From: Cellvibrio sp.
Lineage (GTDB): Bacteria > Pseudomonadota > Gammaproteobacteria > Pseudomonadales > Cellvibrionaceae
Reading direction: 5' to 3'
DNA: 64,000 bases
NCBI GenBank assembly: GCA_016712405.1
Contig: JADJRD010000001.1
Span: 558,001 to 622,000 of the forward strand
How positions within the stretch are numbered: the stretch's first letter is position 1; every line of letters starts with the position of its first letter. Below, piece by piece: positions 28,312 to 38,808 of the stretch. A program made the position numbers and the translations under genes. The notes under the pieces are model-generated. The model ran no database searches and was not told the DNA's origin. It saw nothing but the letters and a program-made list of their open reading frames with translations.

Positions 28312-31266
28312 TTACTCGGCGCGTTTTACGCTGATCGCTTTACCCGAATAATCCAAGGTTTGTGAAACTGCATCGAAATTCGCCGCGTCTTTTGATGCGG
28401 TGGAGATAAAACGCAGACTGATTTTTCTGTCTTGTGCCATGCCGGTGAAACTGCCGATGCGGTCGCCTATGGTGACTGTGCCAGTTACGTCATCGTATGA
28501 AACAGGAATGCGTGACCATTCATTTTGTTCGTATTTTACTGAGCGGCCATCGTCTTCATAGATTTCGAAACTGCCGTTAGCACCTGTGTAAATATTCAAA
28601 GTCAACGGCGCATTCAAACCTTCATCCACGTGTTGAATTAATGGGCCCGTTGGCACAATCGAACCGGCTTTTACAAACAATGGCATCTGTGAAAGTGGTG
28701 CGTCAACTTTTATAGTTTGTCCGCCTGTTAATTTTTCGCCGGTGTAGAAATTAAACCAATCAGTACCAGCAGGCAAATATACATCGCGTGAACGCGCTTT
28801 ATTTTCGAACACAGGATTCACCAAAAACGCTGGGCCAAACATATATTGCGTATTGATATTCCATGCTTGACGATCGTTCGGGAAATCCATTACCAAACCG
28901 CGCATGATGGTGCCGTCTTTATGGAAAGTATCGCCAGCTAAAGTATAAATATAAGGCATCAAGCGATAACGCAATTTGATGTAAGACTCGAGTGTATTGT
29001 AGACCTCAGTGCCTTCATCGGCCAAACTGAAAATTTCACGATAAGGATATTGACCGTGCGAACGGAACAATGGAGCAAAGGCACCGAATTGGAACCAGCG
29101 AGTATTTAATTCTTGCCAATCGGCAACCAATTCCGGTTTTAAATCGCGAACGTTAAATGCTTCGCCACCATTTTTGTTGCCCCAACGATATTTATCTTCT
29201 GGCGTAAAACCACCGATATCAAAACTCCAGTTAGGTACACCAGCCAAACCAACACCCACACCTGCGGCAACCTGTTCTCTCATGTTGTCCCAGGATGATG
29301 AAGTATCACCACTCCAGAAAGCAGCGCATGTGCGTTGCAAACCACCGAATGCAGAGCGGGTTAAAATAAATGAACGTTTTTCCGGATCGGTTTTTCTTTC
29401 GCCATCGTAAACGGATTGCGCATTGGGAACAGCATAAGAGTTAAAGTACTCTGCACCTGAACCAATACCGCCTTCGCGCGTCATAATTTCTTTGCGCTTG
29501 GTGATACTTAAGTTGGAATGTATATCTGGCTCGGCTGCATCCAACCACCAGGCATCAAAACCTTTGCTATTTAATTTTTCGTTAATTTGTTTCCAGAAAA
29601 TTTCTTGGGATTCTTTTGGATAGGGATCGTAGAAAGTATTTAGATAGCCTTTACCAATCCAATCCAAATTACCTTCTTCAATATTGTTATTGTACATGTA
29701 ACCTTTTGCGTTAAATTCTTTGTAGTTATCTGTGGTTGGATAAAATTTTGGCCACACAGAAATCATAATATTGCCGTTCATCGCATGAATTTTATCGTTC
29801 ATGGATTTTGGATCCGGAAAATGTTTTGCATCAAAATCGTGACTACCCCAAGCATTTTCTGGCCAATAAGACCAATCCAACACAATATTATCAATCGGGA
29901 TTTTTTTCTCGCGATAATATTTAAAGGTATTGATAATTTCGTCCTGATTTTTATAGCGCTCACGGCTTTGCCAGAAACCATAAACCCATTTTGGTAAAAG
30001 CACAGCGTCGCCGGTTAAATGGCGATAACCAGAAATCACATCATCTTTGTTTTCACCGACAACAAAATAATAATCAATGGCCTTACCCGTTTCAGAAGCA
30101 ATAGACAATTCACCCTGCTCTTCTGCAGGCCTAGGCTCAAGATGCGTTAAACGAAAAAATCCACCACTCACAATCCAATCGATTCTAATCGCTTTTTTCT
30201 CGCCAGCTTTCATCTCCATATTGTAAGTGTGCCACCAGGGGTTCCAATTCAAACGCCAGCGATCCAATGCCAATTGGCCGTCAACAAATAATTTTGCGTA
30301 ACCCGAACTGTACATTTTGAATCTATGCAATCCGGGTTCATCCGATTGAATGCTGCCTTCCCACTCAACACGTAAATTTTTGGCGTTGGCGACTTCTGCA
30401 GGAAATGGAAATTGACGTACAGAGTTGTTATCAAAAAATTGATAATTCAAATCGGCTTCAACACGCGACAACAATAATTGATCACCGTCAAAATAACGCG
30501 CCGTTAAACCGCCCTCTTTACCTTCTGCATCAAATAATTTAAGTGAAACATTTAACGGTTGGGTTTCGCGAGGATCACCGATACGAGTAATCGAATTATT
30601 ATCCCACAGCAGACCGTAATTTTTACTGGACACCATAAACGGAATGGCTTTGGATAAATTGTGTGTCGTCAATTCAGCATTTTCGCCAGCGTAGTTAACC
30701 TGACCATTTTGTTGTTGACCAAAACCAAAATAACCTTCATCGCTGCCACGATTAAATTCTTGACGGAAAGCGAAAGAATCAGCATCCGGTTTTATGGGAT
30801 CTTCCGTCACTGGCGAAACAATTCCACGATTTTCTTCTTTCAATAACAGATTGCCTTTTGCATCTGCAAAATTCACTGTGCCATCTAACAGAGAAACCGT
30901 CGCTGTCACCTGCGCGGTTTTTAGCGTTAGATTGTTACCGGCTTGTTCCACTTTAAATTCAACCACAGCTGGTTTGGCGACAACTTGAATCGATTCTGGC
31001 ATCACACTGAAATCAGTACCCGGCAATGCAGTCACACGAATGATTTTTTCACTCATCACCTGCAATCGAACTTTTTTTACGGCGCCATCAGTGAGTGTTA
31101 CCAACACACCGTCAGTCGTTTTTTCAAACTGTGCCAGCGTTTTGACTTGCTCAGCTGACGCTGATGAATTTGTAGATTCGTCAGATGACTTGGAGCAGCC
31201 TTGTAATAAAATCACAGACGCCACACCGATTATGCAATGCTTAAAAATCTGTTTTGCAGATAGCAT
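28312..31266 (-). CDS. xyl31A: GH31 alpha-xylosidase with inserted PA14 domain
   Basis: Exported lipoprotein of 984 aa (lipobox LLQGC near residue 24) that should remove alpha-1,6-xylose from xyloglucan oligosaccharides. After an N-terminal GH31 sandwich, a PA14 domain is inserted (about residues 250-375: GLTARYFDGDQLL to KMYSSGYAKLFVDG). The barrel has VLDWSYWPENAWGSHDFD, the nucleophile Asp in WWLDAAEPDIHSN and the acid/base Asp in FWSGDTSSSWDNM. C-terminal sandwiches follow. A PA14-inserted GH31 next to GH35, a TonB receptor and GH95 is what I recall of the Cellvibrio japonicus xyloglucan locus, where this enzyme is Xyl31A. The symbol is given by that analogy. Confidence 0.9.
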   Translation of the reverse strand: MLSAKQIFKHCIIGVASVILLQGCSKSSDESTNSSASAEQVKTLAQFEKTTDGVLVTLTDGAVKKVRLQVMSEKIIRVTALPGTDFSVMPESIQVVAKPAVVEFKVEQAGNNLTLKTAQVTATVSLLDGTVNFADAKGNLLLKEENRGIVSPVTEDPIKPDADSFAFRQEFNRGSDEGYFGFGQQQNGQVNYAGENAELTTHNLSKAIPFMVSSKNYGLLWDNNSITRIGDPRETQPLNVSLKLFDAEGKEGGLTARYFDGDQLLLSRVEADLNYQFFDNNSVRQFPFPAEVANAKNLRVEWEGSIQSDEPGLHRFKMYSSGYAKLFVDGQLALDRWRLNWNPWWHTYNMEMKAGEKKAIRIDWIVSGGFFRLTHLEPRPAEEQGELSIASETGKAIDYYFVVGENKDDVISGYRHLTGDAVLLPKWVYGFWQSRERYKNQDEIINTFKYYREKKIPIDNIVLDWSYWPENAWGSHDFDAKHFPDPKSMNDKIHAMNGNIMISVWPKFYPTTDNYKEFNAKGYMYNNNIEEGNLDWIGKGYLNTFYDPYPKESQEIFWKQINEKLNSKGFDAWWLDAAEPDIHSNLSITKRKEIMTREGGIGSGAEYFNSYAVPNAQSVYDGERKTDPEKRSFILTRSAFGGLQRTCAAFWSGDTSSSWDNMREQVAAGVGVGLAGVPNWSFDIGGFTPEDKYRWGNKNGGEAFNVRDLKPELVADWQELNTRWFQFGAFAPLFRSHGQYPYREIFSLADEGTEVYNTLESYIKLRYRLMPYIYTLAGDTFHKDGTIMRGLVMDFPNDRQAWNINTQYMFGPAFLVNPVFENKARSRDVYLPAGTDWFNFYTGEKLTGGQTIKVDAPLSQMPLFVKAGSIVPTGPLIQHVDEGLNAPLTLNIYTGANGSFEIYEDDGRSVKYEQNEWSRIPVSYDDVTGTVTIGDRIGSFTGMAQDRKISLRFISTASKDAANFDAVSQTLDYSGKAISVKRAE

Positions 31267-31305
31267 TTTTGTTTCCTCGTTTTTTGGATTTAAAAAAATT
31301 TAAAA

Positions 31306-31391
31306 CTCCCTCTCCCCCCGCCCTCTCGGTAATGCTCCATGCTTTACCCTACCTCCTGCATCCGTGCAGTCGTCCCATCAAGGGAGAGGGA
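31306..31391. repeat. CCCTCTCCCC palindromic repeat, long variant
   Basis: CTCCCTCTCCCC on the left pairs with AGGGAGAGGG on the right across about 60 bp. It is part of the repeat family at 7155, 7295 and 31441. It lies between the GH35 and GH31 genes, which run in the same direction. Confidence 0.6.
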
Positions 31392-31440
31392 GCCGATCTC
31401 ACTTCGCAATTAACTACTTATTAATTAGTAGCACTATCTG

Positions 31441-31480
31441 TTCCCTCTCCCCTTGTGGGAGAGGGTTAGGGAGAGGGGGA
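31441..31480. repeat. CCCTCTCCCC palindromic repeat
   Basis: The core CCCTCTCCCCTTGTGGGAGAGGG is followed by TTAGGGAGAGGGG, nearly the reverse order of the copy at 7295. It lies 5 bp past the GH35 stop. Confidence 0.75.
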
Positions 31481-31484
31481 AATT

Positions 31485-33167
31485 CTAATTAGTTTCATAA
31501 CTCGCCATTTTCACTTTCAAAATATGCACACGCGCTGTGAAATTCATTCCCCAATCGGTTTGATCACCATTCCATACGCGCTCCATAATCCATTTACCAT
31601 TTTTAAAATGGCCTTCTTCCACGCGCTCGATCATAAATTTTTTGTTTGCTAATTCATTCGACGGTTTAAATTCCACACGCGCTTTATGTGCCGTAACTAA
31701 ATATTCGTTATCACTTAATTGCACTATCAAAGCGCCGCCTGCTGCTGGTGTATTACCTTCGGGCGGTGCTATCCAAAACATGGGGCGACCATAGGTGACT
31801 TCGGCATTCCACAAACCCAAATCCAAATTCTGGGTTAAGGCAGCAGCTCTGTCCTTATTGTATTGATCTTTTTCTTCGGGTGTTGCTTCGGCATTCCAGA
31901 TTTTTTCGGAGCCACTGGTATCCAAAGGTTCAGCAACACCCCAGGTATTATTTTCGAAAATTAATTTGGCCCACTCACGCATAGCAGGAGCAAATACGCG
32001 GTAATGCTGTGCAAATTCTTCAATAGTTTGATCGTTATAGGTTTTTGCACCCAGAGGATAGTTGGTGTAGTCAGTATCGTCCATACCAAAGGGCGAGAAA
32101 CCAATTCCACTCTTACCCAAAGTGGAATAAAAGTAACGAGCGAAGGGTTGATCGTTACCAATTTCGGCGACAAATAGCGCGTTATCAGCACGAGCATAAA
32201 GATCCAGAACTTTAGTCACCGTTTTGTGATCGCGGAAATAAATATCCGGTGCAATTAAATCAATTGCTGGTGCGGCTGCTTTCCAAATGTGAATTACATT
32301 GTCAGTAGCACCCCCACTGGAATATTGACCAGGCAACCCTGGATTAAACGGATTACGCAACGCAACATTAACGTACATGGGTAGATTTTTAACCGCTTTA
32401 CCTGCTTCGGTAATTTCATTGCAATATTTTGCTATGTAATACGCATGAAAAAATTCGTCTGCATCTTGACCAAACACTGATTGCCAATTGCCAGATTTCA
32501 ATTTCAATTTTTGAATCAACTCATCAGGCACTGGCGCATTAAATAAAGATTCAGCCATGGCTGAATAATCACGCGCAGCCCCATAAGTACCAACTTCGTT
32601 TTGTACCTGCACCATAATCACTGTGTGATTTTTATCTTTCTTCTGCAAATAATTCATCAGCTCCACAAACGCTTTTTTGTCCGCTTGCAAAGTGTTTTTG
32701 CCCAAAGGAGACAAAGAATTTAACGTATCGCCATCTTGTTTCACTACACGCGGAAAACGCTTGTTATCCAATTTCACCCAAGCGGGTGCGTAATGAGGTG
32801 CGTTATTTTTCCAAGTCGCGAACCACAACAAAACAACTTTGACTTTATGTTGACGCGCTTCTTTTAATAATACATCGAGATACGAAAAATCAAATTGCCC
32901 TTCAACCGGTTCAATTTGTTCCCAAGCAACCGGAATACTCAGAGTATTGGCATGCATTTTTTTAACTGATGGCCAGACATCTTTTAATGCTGCTGGATAA
33001 TTACTGGAATTGTTTGCTTGTGCGCCCAAAATCAAAAAAGGTTGATCATCAACCAAAAAGGCATGTTTGCCGTTTTTTTCGATTAACTGCGGAATCGATT
33101 CCGCATTTCCGGGAATCGACAAACTCCAAATGAACACCAGAATCAACCAGTGGGATATTTTCAGCAT
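31485..33167 (-). CDS. bgl35A: GH35 beta-galactosidase, secreted
   Basis: 560-aa enzyme with a signal peptide (LILVFIWSLSIPGNAE) that should remove beta-1,2-linked galactose from xyloglucan side chains. The clan GH-A barrel shows the start FLILGAQANNSSNYPAA, the acid/base Glu in IMVQVQNEVGTYG and the nucleophile Glu in LFVAEIGNDQPF. The C-terminal 150 residues form a beta-sandwich ending VHILKVKMASYETN. It lies between the TonB receptor and the GH31 alpha-xylosidase, all on the minus strand. The ATG at 33167 follows AGGAAACGTTC. The symbol follows the Cellvibrio japonicus locus by analogy. Confidence 0.88.
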   Translation of the reverse strand: MLKISHWLILVFIWSLSIPGNAESIPQLIEKNGKHAFLVDDQPFLILGAQANNSSNYPAALKDVWPSVKKMHANTLSIPVAWEQIEPVEGQFDFSYLDVLLKEARQHKVKVVLLWFATWKNNAPHYAPAWVKLDNKRFPRVVKQDGDTLNSLSPLGKNTLQADKKAFVELMNYLQKKDKNHTVIMVQVQNEVGTYGAARDYSAMAESLFNAPVPDELIQKLKLKSGNWQSVFGQDADEFFHAYYIAKYCNEITEAGKAVKNLPMYVNVALRNPFNPGLPGQYSSGGATDNVIHIWKAAAPAIDLIAPDIYFRDHKTVTKVLDLYARADNALFVAEIGNDQPFARYFYSTLGKSGIGFSPFGMDDTDYTNYPLGAKTYNDQTIEEFAQHYRVFAPAMREWAKLIFENNTWGVAEPLDTSGSEKIWNAEATPEEKDQYNKDRAAALTQNLDLGLWNAEVTYGRPMFWIAPPEGNTPAAGGALIVQLSDNEYLVTAHKARVEFKPSNELANKKFMIERVEEGHFKNGKWIMERVWNGDQTDWGMNFTARVHILKVKMASYETN

Positions 33168-33290
33168 GAACGTTTCCTGTGAAATATTTTGATACTTTTA
33201 AAAAAGGCGGATTCAATTATCCCGTTAAATCAGAAAAAAACTTTTTGTTTTACTTAGTTTTACATGATCTTTTTAAACGTTTATAAACAC

Positions 33291-33322
33291 AAAAAACCTC
33301 ACAACTGAATGTGAGGTTTTTT
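33291..33322. terminator. Terminator between the TonB receptor and GH35 genes
   Basis: An AAAAAACCTCAC/GTGAGGTTTTTT hairpin, 19 bp past the receptor stop. It implies that the GH35 gene has its own promoter in the 120 bp that follow. Confidence 0.85.
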
Positions 33323-33340
33323 GTAACACTGTTTTATCGA

Positions 33341-36292
33341 TTAAAACTTGGCACGCAAGCTAACGGAATAACGAGCATCCTGTGCATAGGAATATGCAAC
33401 ATGATTGCCAGCGCCATTTTGTTGCATGATACCCACCGTTTTCTCTTTCAACAGATTGCTAGCTTCAAGCGATACCGTATAGTTTTCAAGAAATGTATAA
33501 CCAATTGAGGCATCCAATTGACCATAATCGTCGTTGTAAACAGGGATTCTCGCTTTACCGCCATTACCATCATTAAAATCCGGATCAAATCCATTACCGC
33601 CCCAAGTAATTAAATACTTGCTACGCCATGAATAAGCTACGCGCGCAGAAACTCCAGCCTTTTCATACATACCAATAATGTTGTAAGAATTTTTTGACAG
33701 TTGATCCAGCGGCATTTGACCAAATGCAGAACGATCGGTGTCAATTGGGCTCACTCCACTCGCATAAGCTGGAATGTTTGCATCGCTATCAATATATGTA
33801 TAACTTGCTTGAACACCCAAACCGTCTAAAGGCGATGGCAATGCATCAAAAAACTTGCTCACACCAATTTCAAAACCTTCAATATCACCTGAACCAATAT
33901 TTTTTAGTACAGTTGTATCGACAGGAACAGTTACCCCATTAGGATTAGCCAATTGATAAAGAACATTCTCTCTTCGGAAGAAATCGTCAACCTGCTTTTT
34001 GAATAAGGCCAAGTGAGCCATTCCACCATTCTCATCAAAATACCACTCCGCAGAAATATCAAATTGATTTGCCGTCATAGGCGCCAAATCAGGATTAGTA
34101 AACTGATCTTGATTGAATTTAACATCATCTAGACTGGTAACTGTATTGATTCCTGGTTTTTTACTATTACCAATTATACGTTTGGCTTGTAAATCAGAAA
34201 AACTAGGTGCCCAGATAGTTTTAGAAGCAGCAAAACGAATATATAAATCATCCGTTGCTTGTACTCGGATGTTTACACTTGGTAGCACATAATCACGTTT
34301 ATGTTTTGCTATGTAAGGGTTGACATCATTCGCAAAACCCACACCCACAGGAGCATCTAAGTTATTCCAACCTTCATAACCCTCGGACTTACCTTCTAGC
34401 TCAACAACACGAACCCCAATATTGCCATCTATAGGCGTTTTTAAATCATCAAATGCAAAACTAGTCATCACATATGCCGCCAGACTGGTTTCAATTTGTT
34501 GATTGCGATACTGCGGATCAGTGAGCCGCGTCCACTCTGGATAAATGGCTCCACAAATCCAAGGTTGATAAATTGCACAGCTGGTTGTTGGATCACCATT
34601 GATAGCATCGGTTGTCGCTTTGAAATTCTCAACGGCTTCTGCTGTGTATAAATAACCTGCAGGCGGCACATTAACATCACCACGTTGAAAATTATCGAAT
34701 GAATATAAATTCAAATAATCATTCGCTTGACCAGAGGTTACTCTTGGTAAATTAGTTTTGTCATAACCACTCCAATCGAGTTTGGTAAACCAAGTAGCGT
34801 AACGAGTATTCCAATCATATTCGGTATTCAAATTGTCAGCGGTTTTTTCTGAATAACGCGCACCTGCTTTAATTGACGTCAGAATAGAATCTTCAAAATC
34901 ATATTCAACATCAAAACGAGCGGTGGTGGCTTCTGCATTATTGCGTTCGAAGTGAGTCATTTCTTGACCCAAACTATAATTGGCATAATTTGCCATGTAA
35001 GCGGGATCAATCTGAATTGAAGGCGTAGTAGAACCAATACCTTCCAAACGAGCAGTAGCAGGAATTACTTTCAAACCCAAGGTGTAATCATCAACATTGG
35101 CTTCCGCTTTTACCTGTTGTAAATCAGCAGAAAAATGTAAACGATCAGTTGGTGACCATTTGATACCTGTTGAATAATCCGTTGTGGTTGAAACATTATT
35201 GGCCCAGCGAGTACTGGTGCCAAAATCAAGACCCCATTGTGTTGGATTAGTAACAGTGACATCACCTTCAATCATTGCGCCACGGTTGCTTGATACCAAT
35301 ACACCATTGTTATCGTAGTTCCAATTATTGGCTGCTGTAGGCACTAACGCCTGATCACCATTACCACCTTCTAAAAAGAATGCGTTTTCGTCATAGACTG
35401 TGTCGTGTTCACTTTGGAACGCAGTGAAATAAATTTCAGTATTGTCACTCGGTGCCCATTGCAACGCTAAATAACCACCATCGCGAGCACTGTGATAATC
35501 GTTGCGACGCCAATCCACACCTTTCGACACCCAAGCATCTCGCCCATCGATCACTCTTGGCAAAAATGCACGACTGTAAACTTGATCAGAACGACTCGCT
35601 AACTCAGATGTTGATACATCAACCAACACTCCTATTTCACCTAAACCTGTTTCCCAACGATTGGAATATAAACCGGAATATTCACCATTAGCTTCTTTTA
35701 ATTGATCACCTTTGTTGCCTTTGATAGTGGCACTGATCAACTGACCATCAGAATCGAATGGCATACGAGTGCGTAAATTCACTGTGCCACCTAATCCACC
35801 TTCAATCATATCGGCGGATGGACTTTTATAAACATCCACGGCATACATTAATTCAGCAGGGACATCTTCAAAACTTAAACCGCGACCACTGGCTGCACCA
35901 AACACATCGCGGCCATTCAATTCACCACGCACTTGTGTCAAACCACGAACAGCCACACCACTACCTTCTGCAGCAGGATGTTCTGCATCGTTATTGGTAT
36001 AGCGACCCACAGTCACACCAGGAACACGTTGCAAGGCTTCTGTGACACTGCGATCCGGTAATTTACCTATATCTTCAGAAACGATTGAATCCACAACGAC
36101 ATTGGAATTTCTTTTTATATCTTGAGCCGATTGAATACTGGCTCGCTGACCGGTGACCACAATCTCTTCTGCATCTAATTCTTCGTCTGCTGCCAAGGTT
36201 GGCAAACTAACACCTGCCAATGCACCTATTGATGCCAAGGTAATCAAACGACTCAAGCGCTTTTTTAAAAATATTTTGTTTGTTTCTATCAC
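33341..36292 (-). CDS. TonB-dependent receptor, probable xyloglucan-oligosaccharide transporter
   Basis: Outer-membrane beta-barrel receptor of about 983 aa. A GTG start at 36292 with AGGAG 7-8 nt upstream is chosen; the frame back to 36397 has only a TTG and no ribosome-binding site. The signal peptide is rich in Ala/Gly (ITLASIGALAGVSLPTLAAD). It is followed by a TonB-box-like EEIVVTGQRASIQSAQDIKR and a plug domain (VVDSIVSEDIGKLPDRSV, RVPGVTVGR). The barrel ends with aromatic ARYSVSLRAKF. The sequence fits the large carbohydrate-type TonB receptors of Cellvibrio and Xanthomonas. Its place in the xyloglucan locus suggests import of branched xyloglucan oligosaccharides. The substrate is inferred. 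Confidence 0.9.
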   Translation of the reverse strand: MIETNKIFLKKRLSRLITLASIGALAGVSLPTLAADEELDAEEIVVTGQRASIQSAQDIKRNSNVVVDSIVSEDIGKLPDRSVTEALQRVPGVTVGRYTNNDAEHPAAEGSGVAVRGLTQVRGELNGRDVFGAASGRGLSFEDVPAELMYAVDVYKSPSADMIEGGLGGTVNLRTRMPFDSDGQLISATIKGNKGDQLKEANGEYSGLYSNRWETGLGEIGVLVDVSTSELASRSDQVYSRAFLPRVIDGRDAWVSKGVDWRRNDYHSARDGGYLALQWAPSDNTEIYFTAFQSEHDTVYDENAFFLEGGNGDQALVPTAANNWNYDNNGVLVSSNRGAMIEGDVTVTNPTQWGLDFGTSTRWANNVSTTTDYSTGIKWSPTDRLHFSADLQQVKAEANVDDYTLGLKVIPATARLEGIGSTTPSIQIDPAYMANYANYSLGQEMTHFERNNAEATTARFDVEYDFEDSILTSIKAGARYSEKTADNLNTEYDWNTRYATWFTKLDWSGYDKTNLPRVTSGQANDYLNLYSFDNFQRGDVNVPPAGYLYTAEAVENFKATTDAINGDPTTSCAIYQPWICGAIYPEWTRLTDPQYRNQQIETSLAAYVMTSFAFDDLKTPIDGNIGVRVVELEGKSEGYEGWNNLDAPVGVGFANDVNPYIAKHKRDYVLPSVNIRVQATDDLYIRFAASKTIWAPSFSDLQAKRIIGNSKKPGINTVTSLDDVKFNQDQFTNPDLAPMTANQFDISAEWYFDENGGMAHLALFKKQVDDFFRRENVLYQLANPNGVTVPVDTTVLKNIGSGDIEGFEIGVSKFFDALPSPLDGLGVQASYTYIDSDANIPAYASGVSPIDTDRSAFGQMPLDQLSKNSYNIIGMYEKAGVSARVAYSWRSKYLITWGGNGFDPDFNDGNGGKARIPVYNDDYGQLDASIGYTFLENYTVSLEASNLLKEKTVGIMQQNGAGNHVAYSYAQDARYSVSLRAKF

Positions 36293-36332
36293 GTTATTAC
36301 TCCTGATGTTTTGTTTTGACCCGATTATTGTT

Positions 36333-36344
36333 GTAAGCGCTTTA
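36333..36344. promoter_or_regulatory. Candidate LacI-type operator upstream of the TonB receptor
   Basis: The near-palindrome GTAAGCGCTTTA around an AAGCGCTT core lies about 40 bp upstream of the receptor GTG. It resembles LacI-family operators used for glycan genes in related bacteria. A second AAGCGCTT is at 36254-36261 inside the signal-peptide codons. This is a pattern match only. Confidence 0.4.
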
Positions 36345-36412
36345 TCTTTTTTTGGCAAAAAGAACCCCGTCGAATGAAAATCATTCGAAAAAATCAATAG
36401 GTTTGGTGAGTT

Positions 36413-38770
36413 CTATTTACTCGTTAAAAAATAACTCGTGTGTCCTTGCAGTTCAAAATGGGTAAATCCAGCCTCGATTCTCATCGGGATTTTTTTACCG
36501 CTTGACGCCAGCCCGTTCACACCTATAAGCGCTGACGCTATCCTGAATTGATAGCGACCGGGTGATGCCGCTTCAATTCGAATTTGAGAAATCTTTTTAT
36601 CTTGCCAATCCAAATCAACGATTAATCCACCGCGTGCACGTAAACCTTTTACGCTGCCACTGAGCCATACATCAGGTAACGCAGGTAACAAATCAATTTT
36701 TTGATCGTGACTTTGCAATAACATTTCTGCCATACCCGCAGCTGCACCAAAGTTGCCATCAATTTGAAACGGCGGATGGTTGTCCCACAAATTATCCAAC
36801 GTACTGCGCTGTAATTGTTCACCAAGTAATTTGTGTGCGCGATTACCATCTTGCATTCTTGCCCACATATTTAACTTCCAGGCTTGCGACCAACCTGTGC
36901 CGCCATCACCTCGCGCATTCAATGTTGTTTTTGCCGCTGCAAATAATTCCGGCGTAGTTTGCGCAGTAATTTGTTTGCCAGGGTGCAAAGCAAATAAATG
37001 TGAAATGTGGCGATGCTGATTGGTTTTATCATCAATGTCTTCCTTCCACTCTTGTATCTGCCCCCATGAACCGACCCTGACACCTTGATCTATTTTTTTC
37101 AGTTTTCGCTTTAATACCGCTGCAAATTTTTTATCACCCAGAATTTCTGCTGCCGCTTGGGTGTTGCGAAATAAATCCACCACAATTTGTTGCGACATGG
37201 CCGAACCAGCCGTGAAATTTCCTTGCTCTGGCGAGAAGCTTGGACTAACAATCCATAGCCCGTCACGAGAATCTTGAATTAAAAAATCCAACCAAAATTC
37301 AGACGCTGATTTCATAATGGGATAAGCGCGCGCCTTCAAGAAATCGTGATCTTTTGAAAACAAATAATGCTCATAATAATGTTGTGCTAACCAAGCGCCC
37401 GCTTCCGGTTGCCAAAAAGCCGTTGGCCATTCAATGACACCGGTAAAACCCCAAATATTGGTGTTCAAAAAAAGTGTCCAACCATTTTTGACTTGAGCAA
37501 TTTTTTGTGCGGACATTTTTCCGGGTTCAGCCAATGAATCCACAAAATCAAAAAATGGAGTCATTAACTCCGGAAGATTGGTGGTTTCCGCCAACCAGTA
37601 ATTCATTTGCAAATTAATATTCACGTGATAATCCGCATTCCAAGGCGGCGTGATGGAATTATTCCAAACACCTTGCAAATTGGCTGGCAATGAACCCGCA
37701 CGCGAAGACGCAATTAATAAATAACGACCAAACTGGAAATACAAGGCTTCCAGTGTTCTATCCAGTTCGGCATTGCCCGTTTGATATTGTTTTAATAATT
37801 CCGGCGTTGTAATTTTTGTTGGTTTTTGCCCAAGATCCAAATCTACACGTGCAAAAAGTGCTTGATAATCTTTAAGATGCGAGGCTAATAACTCGGTGTA
37901 GGATTTTTTCGAAATTGTCTTTAACTCAGCATCTACTTTTTTGATCGCAGATTCACCACGATAATGCGGATACACCTGTGCGTAATCCGTTGCGGCCTTG
38001 ATAATCAACATCACTTCATTGGCATTGCGAATACGCAATTGATCGGCTTTCTGGGTTTGTTGTCCACCTTCAACACGCCAATGAATGACAGAGGCAAAAC
38101 CCAATTGATTATCGTTTAGCTTACCTTGTGTCAGTAGTTGTGAATCTTGCCATTGATGCTGATAGCTTCTGTTATCAGGAAATTGCATTCGCAGATTCAC
38201 CGAAATTTTTCCAAGTTGATCTGCCGACAGCCGAATCAAAATGGCGCGATCCGGATAACTGGCAAAATAATCTCGACGATAATTCACGCCATTGTGTTGA
38301 AAACGCACGCTGGCAATTGCGGTTTGCAAATCCAATTCGCGCGAATAATGACTAACTTGATCAGTTAGTTCCGGCCATTCCAGAATCACATCACCAAAGG
38401 TTTGATAATCACCGTATCCTTTGGTCTTTCGACCCATGAGCTTCGCTGCCAATTCCGGTGTGACGAAACCTTTTTGTTCAATTTGTTGGCGAACATCAGC
38501 CAAACCAGAAGTTGTTTGATCGGGAATACCAAAATCGTATCCCTGAGCTGAACCAGGGCCGCCTGTCCAAAGTGTTTTTTCATTGAACTGGATAAGATCT
38601 TTTTGTACTCCCCCCAAAATAGCCGCGCCCATAGCACCATTGCCTATAGGCAATGCTTCAGATTCCCATGAAGTTGCTGGCTGATTAAAACGAATATGCA
38701 AATCGCCCGCAGCCAACAACCCTGCTGGGAAAAGACTGATAGATAGCAATAAGGTAAAAACGAATCTCAT
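36413..38770 (-). CDS. afc95A: GH95 alpha-L-fucosidase, secreted
   Basis: 785-aa enzyme with a signal peptide (FTLLLSISLFPAGLLAAG). GH95 marks are LHIRFNQPATSWESEALPIGNGAMGA at the N-terminus, the active-site stretch NSITPPWNADYHVNINLQ, NYWLAETTNLPEL, and a conserved acidic DGNFGAAAGMAEML near the end. It should release alpha-1,2-fucose from xyloglucan side chains, although some GH95 enzymes act on galactose. In Cellvibrio japonicus the corresponding gene of the xyloglucan locus is afc95A; the symbol is by analogy. Its stop lies about 120 bp before the receptor start. A dyad-symmetric candidate operator lies upstream of the ATG. Confidence 0.9.
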   Translation of the reverse strand: MRFVFTLLLSISLFPAGLLAAGDLHIRFNQPATSWESEALPIGNGAMGAAILGGVQKDLIQFNEKTLWTGGPGSAQGYDFGIPDQTTSGLADVRQQIEQKGFVTPELAAKLMGRKTKGYGDYQTFGDVILEWPELTDQVSHYSRELDLQTAIASVRFQHNGVNYRRDYFASYPDRAILIRLSADQLGKISVNLRMQFPDNRSYQHQWQDSQLLTQGKLNDNQLGFASVIHWRVEGGQQTQKADQLRIRNANEVMLIIKAATDYAQVYPHYRGESAIKKVDAELKTISKKSYTELLASHLKDYQALFARVDLDLGQKPTKITTPELLKQYQTGNAELDRTLEALYFQFGRYLLIASSRAGSLPANLQGVWNNSITPPWNADYHVNINLQMNYWLAETTNLPELMTPFFDFVDSLAEPGKMSAQKIAQVKNGWTLFLNTNIWGFTGVIEWPTAFWQPEAGAWLAQHYYEHYLFSKDHDFLKARAYPIMKSASEFWLDFLIQDSRDGLWIVSPSFSPEQGNFTAGSAMSQQIVVDLFRNTQAAAEILGDKKFAAVLKRKLKKIDQGVRVGSWGQIQEWKEDIDDKTNQHRHISHLFALHPGKQITAQTTPELFAAAKTTLNARGDGGTGWSQAWKLNMWARMQDGNRAHKLLGEQLQRSTLDNLWDNHPPFQIDGNFGAAAGMAEMLLQSHDQKIDLLPALPDVWLSGSVKGLRARGGLIVDLDWQDKKISQIRIEAASPGRYQFRIASALIGVNGLASSGKKIPMRIEAGFTHFELQGHTSYFLTSK

Positions 38771-38808
38771 CTCAGTTTATTATCGTCTTGGTTGAAATCG
38801 GTTTCATT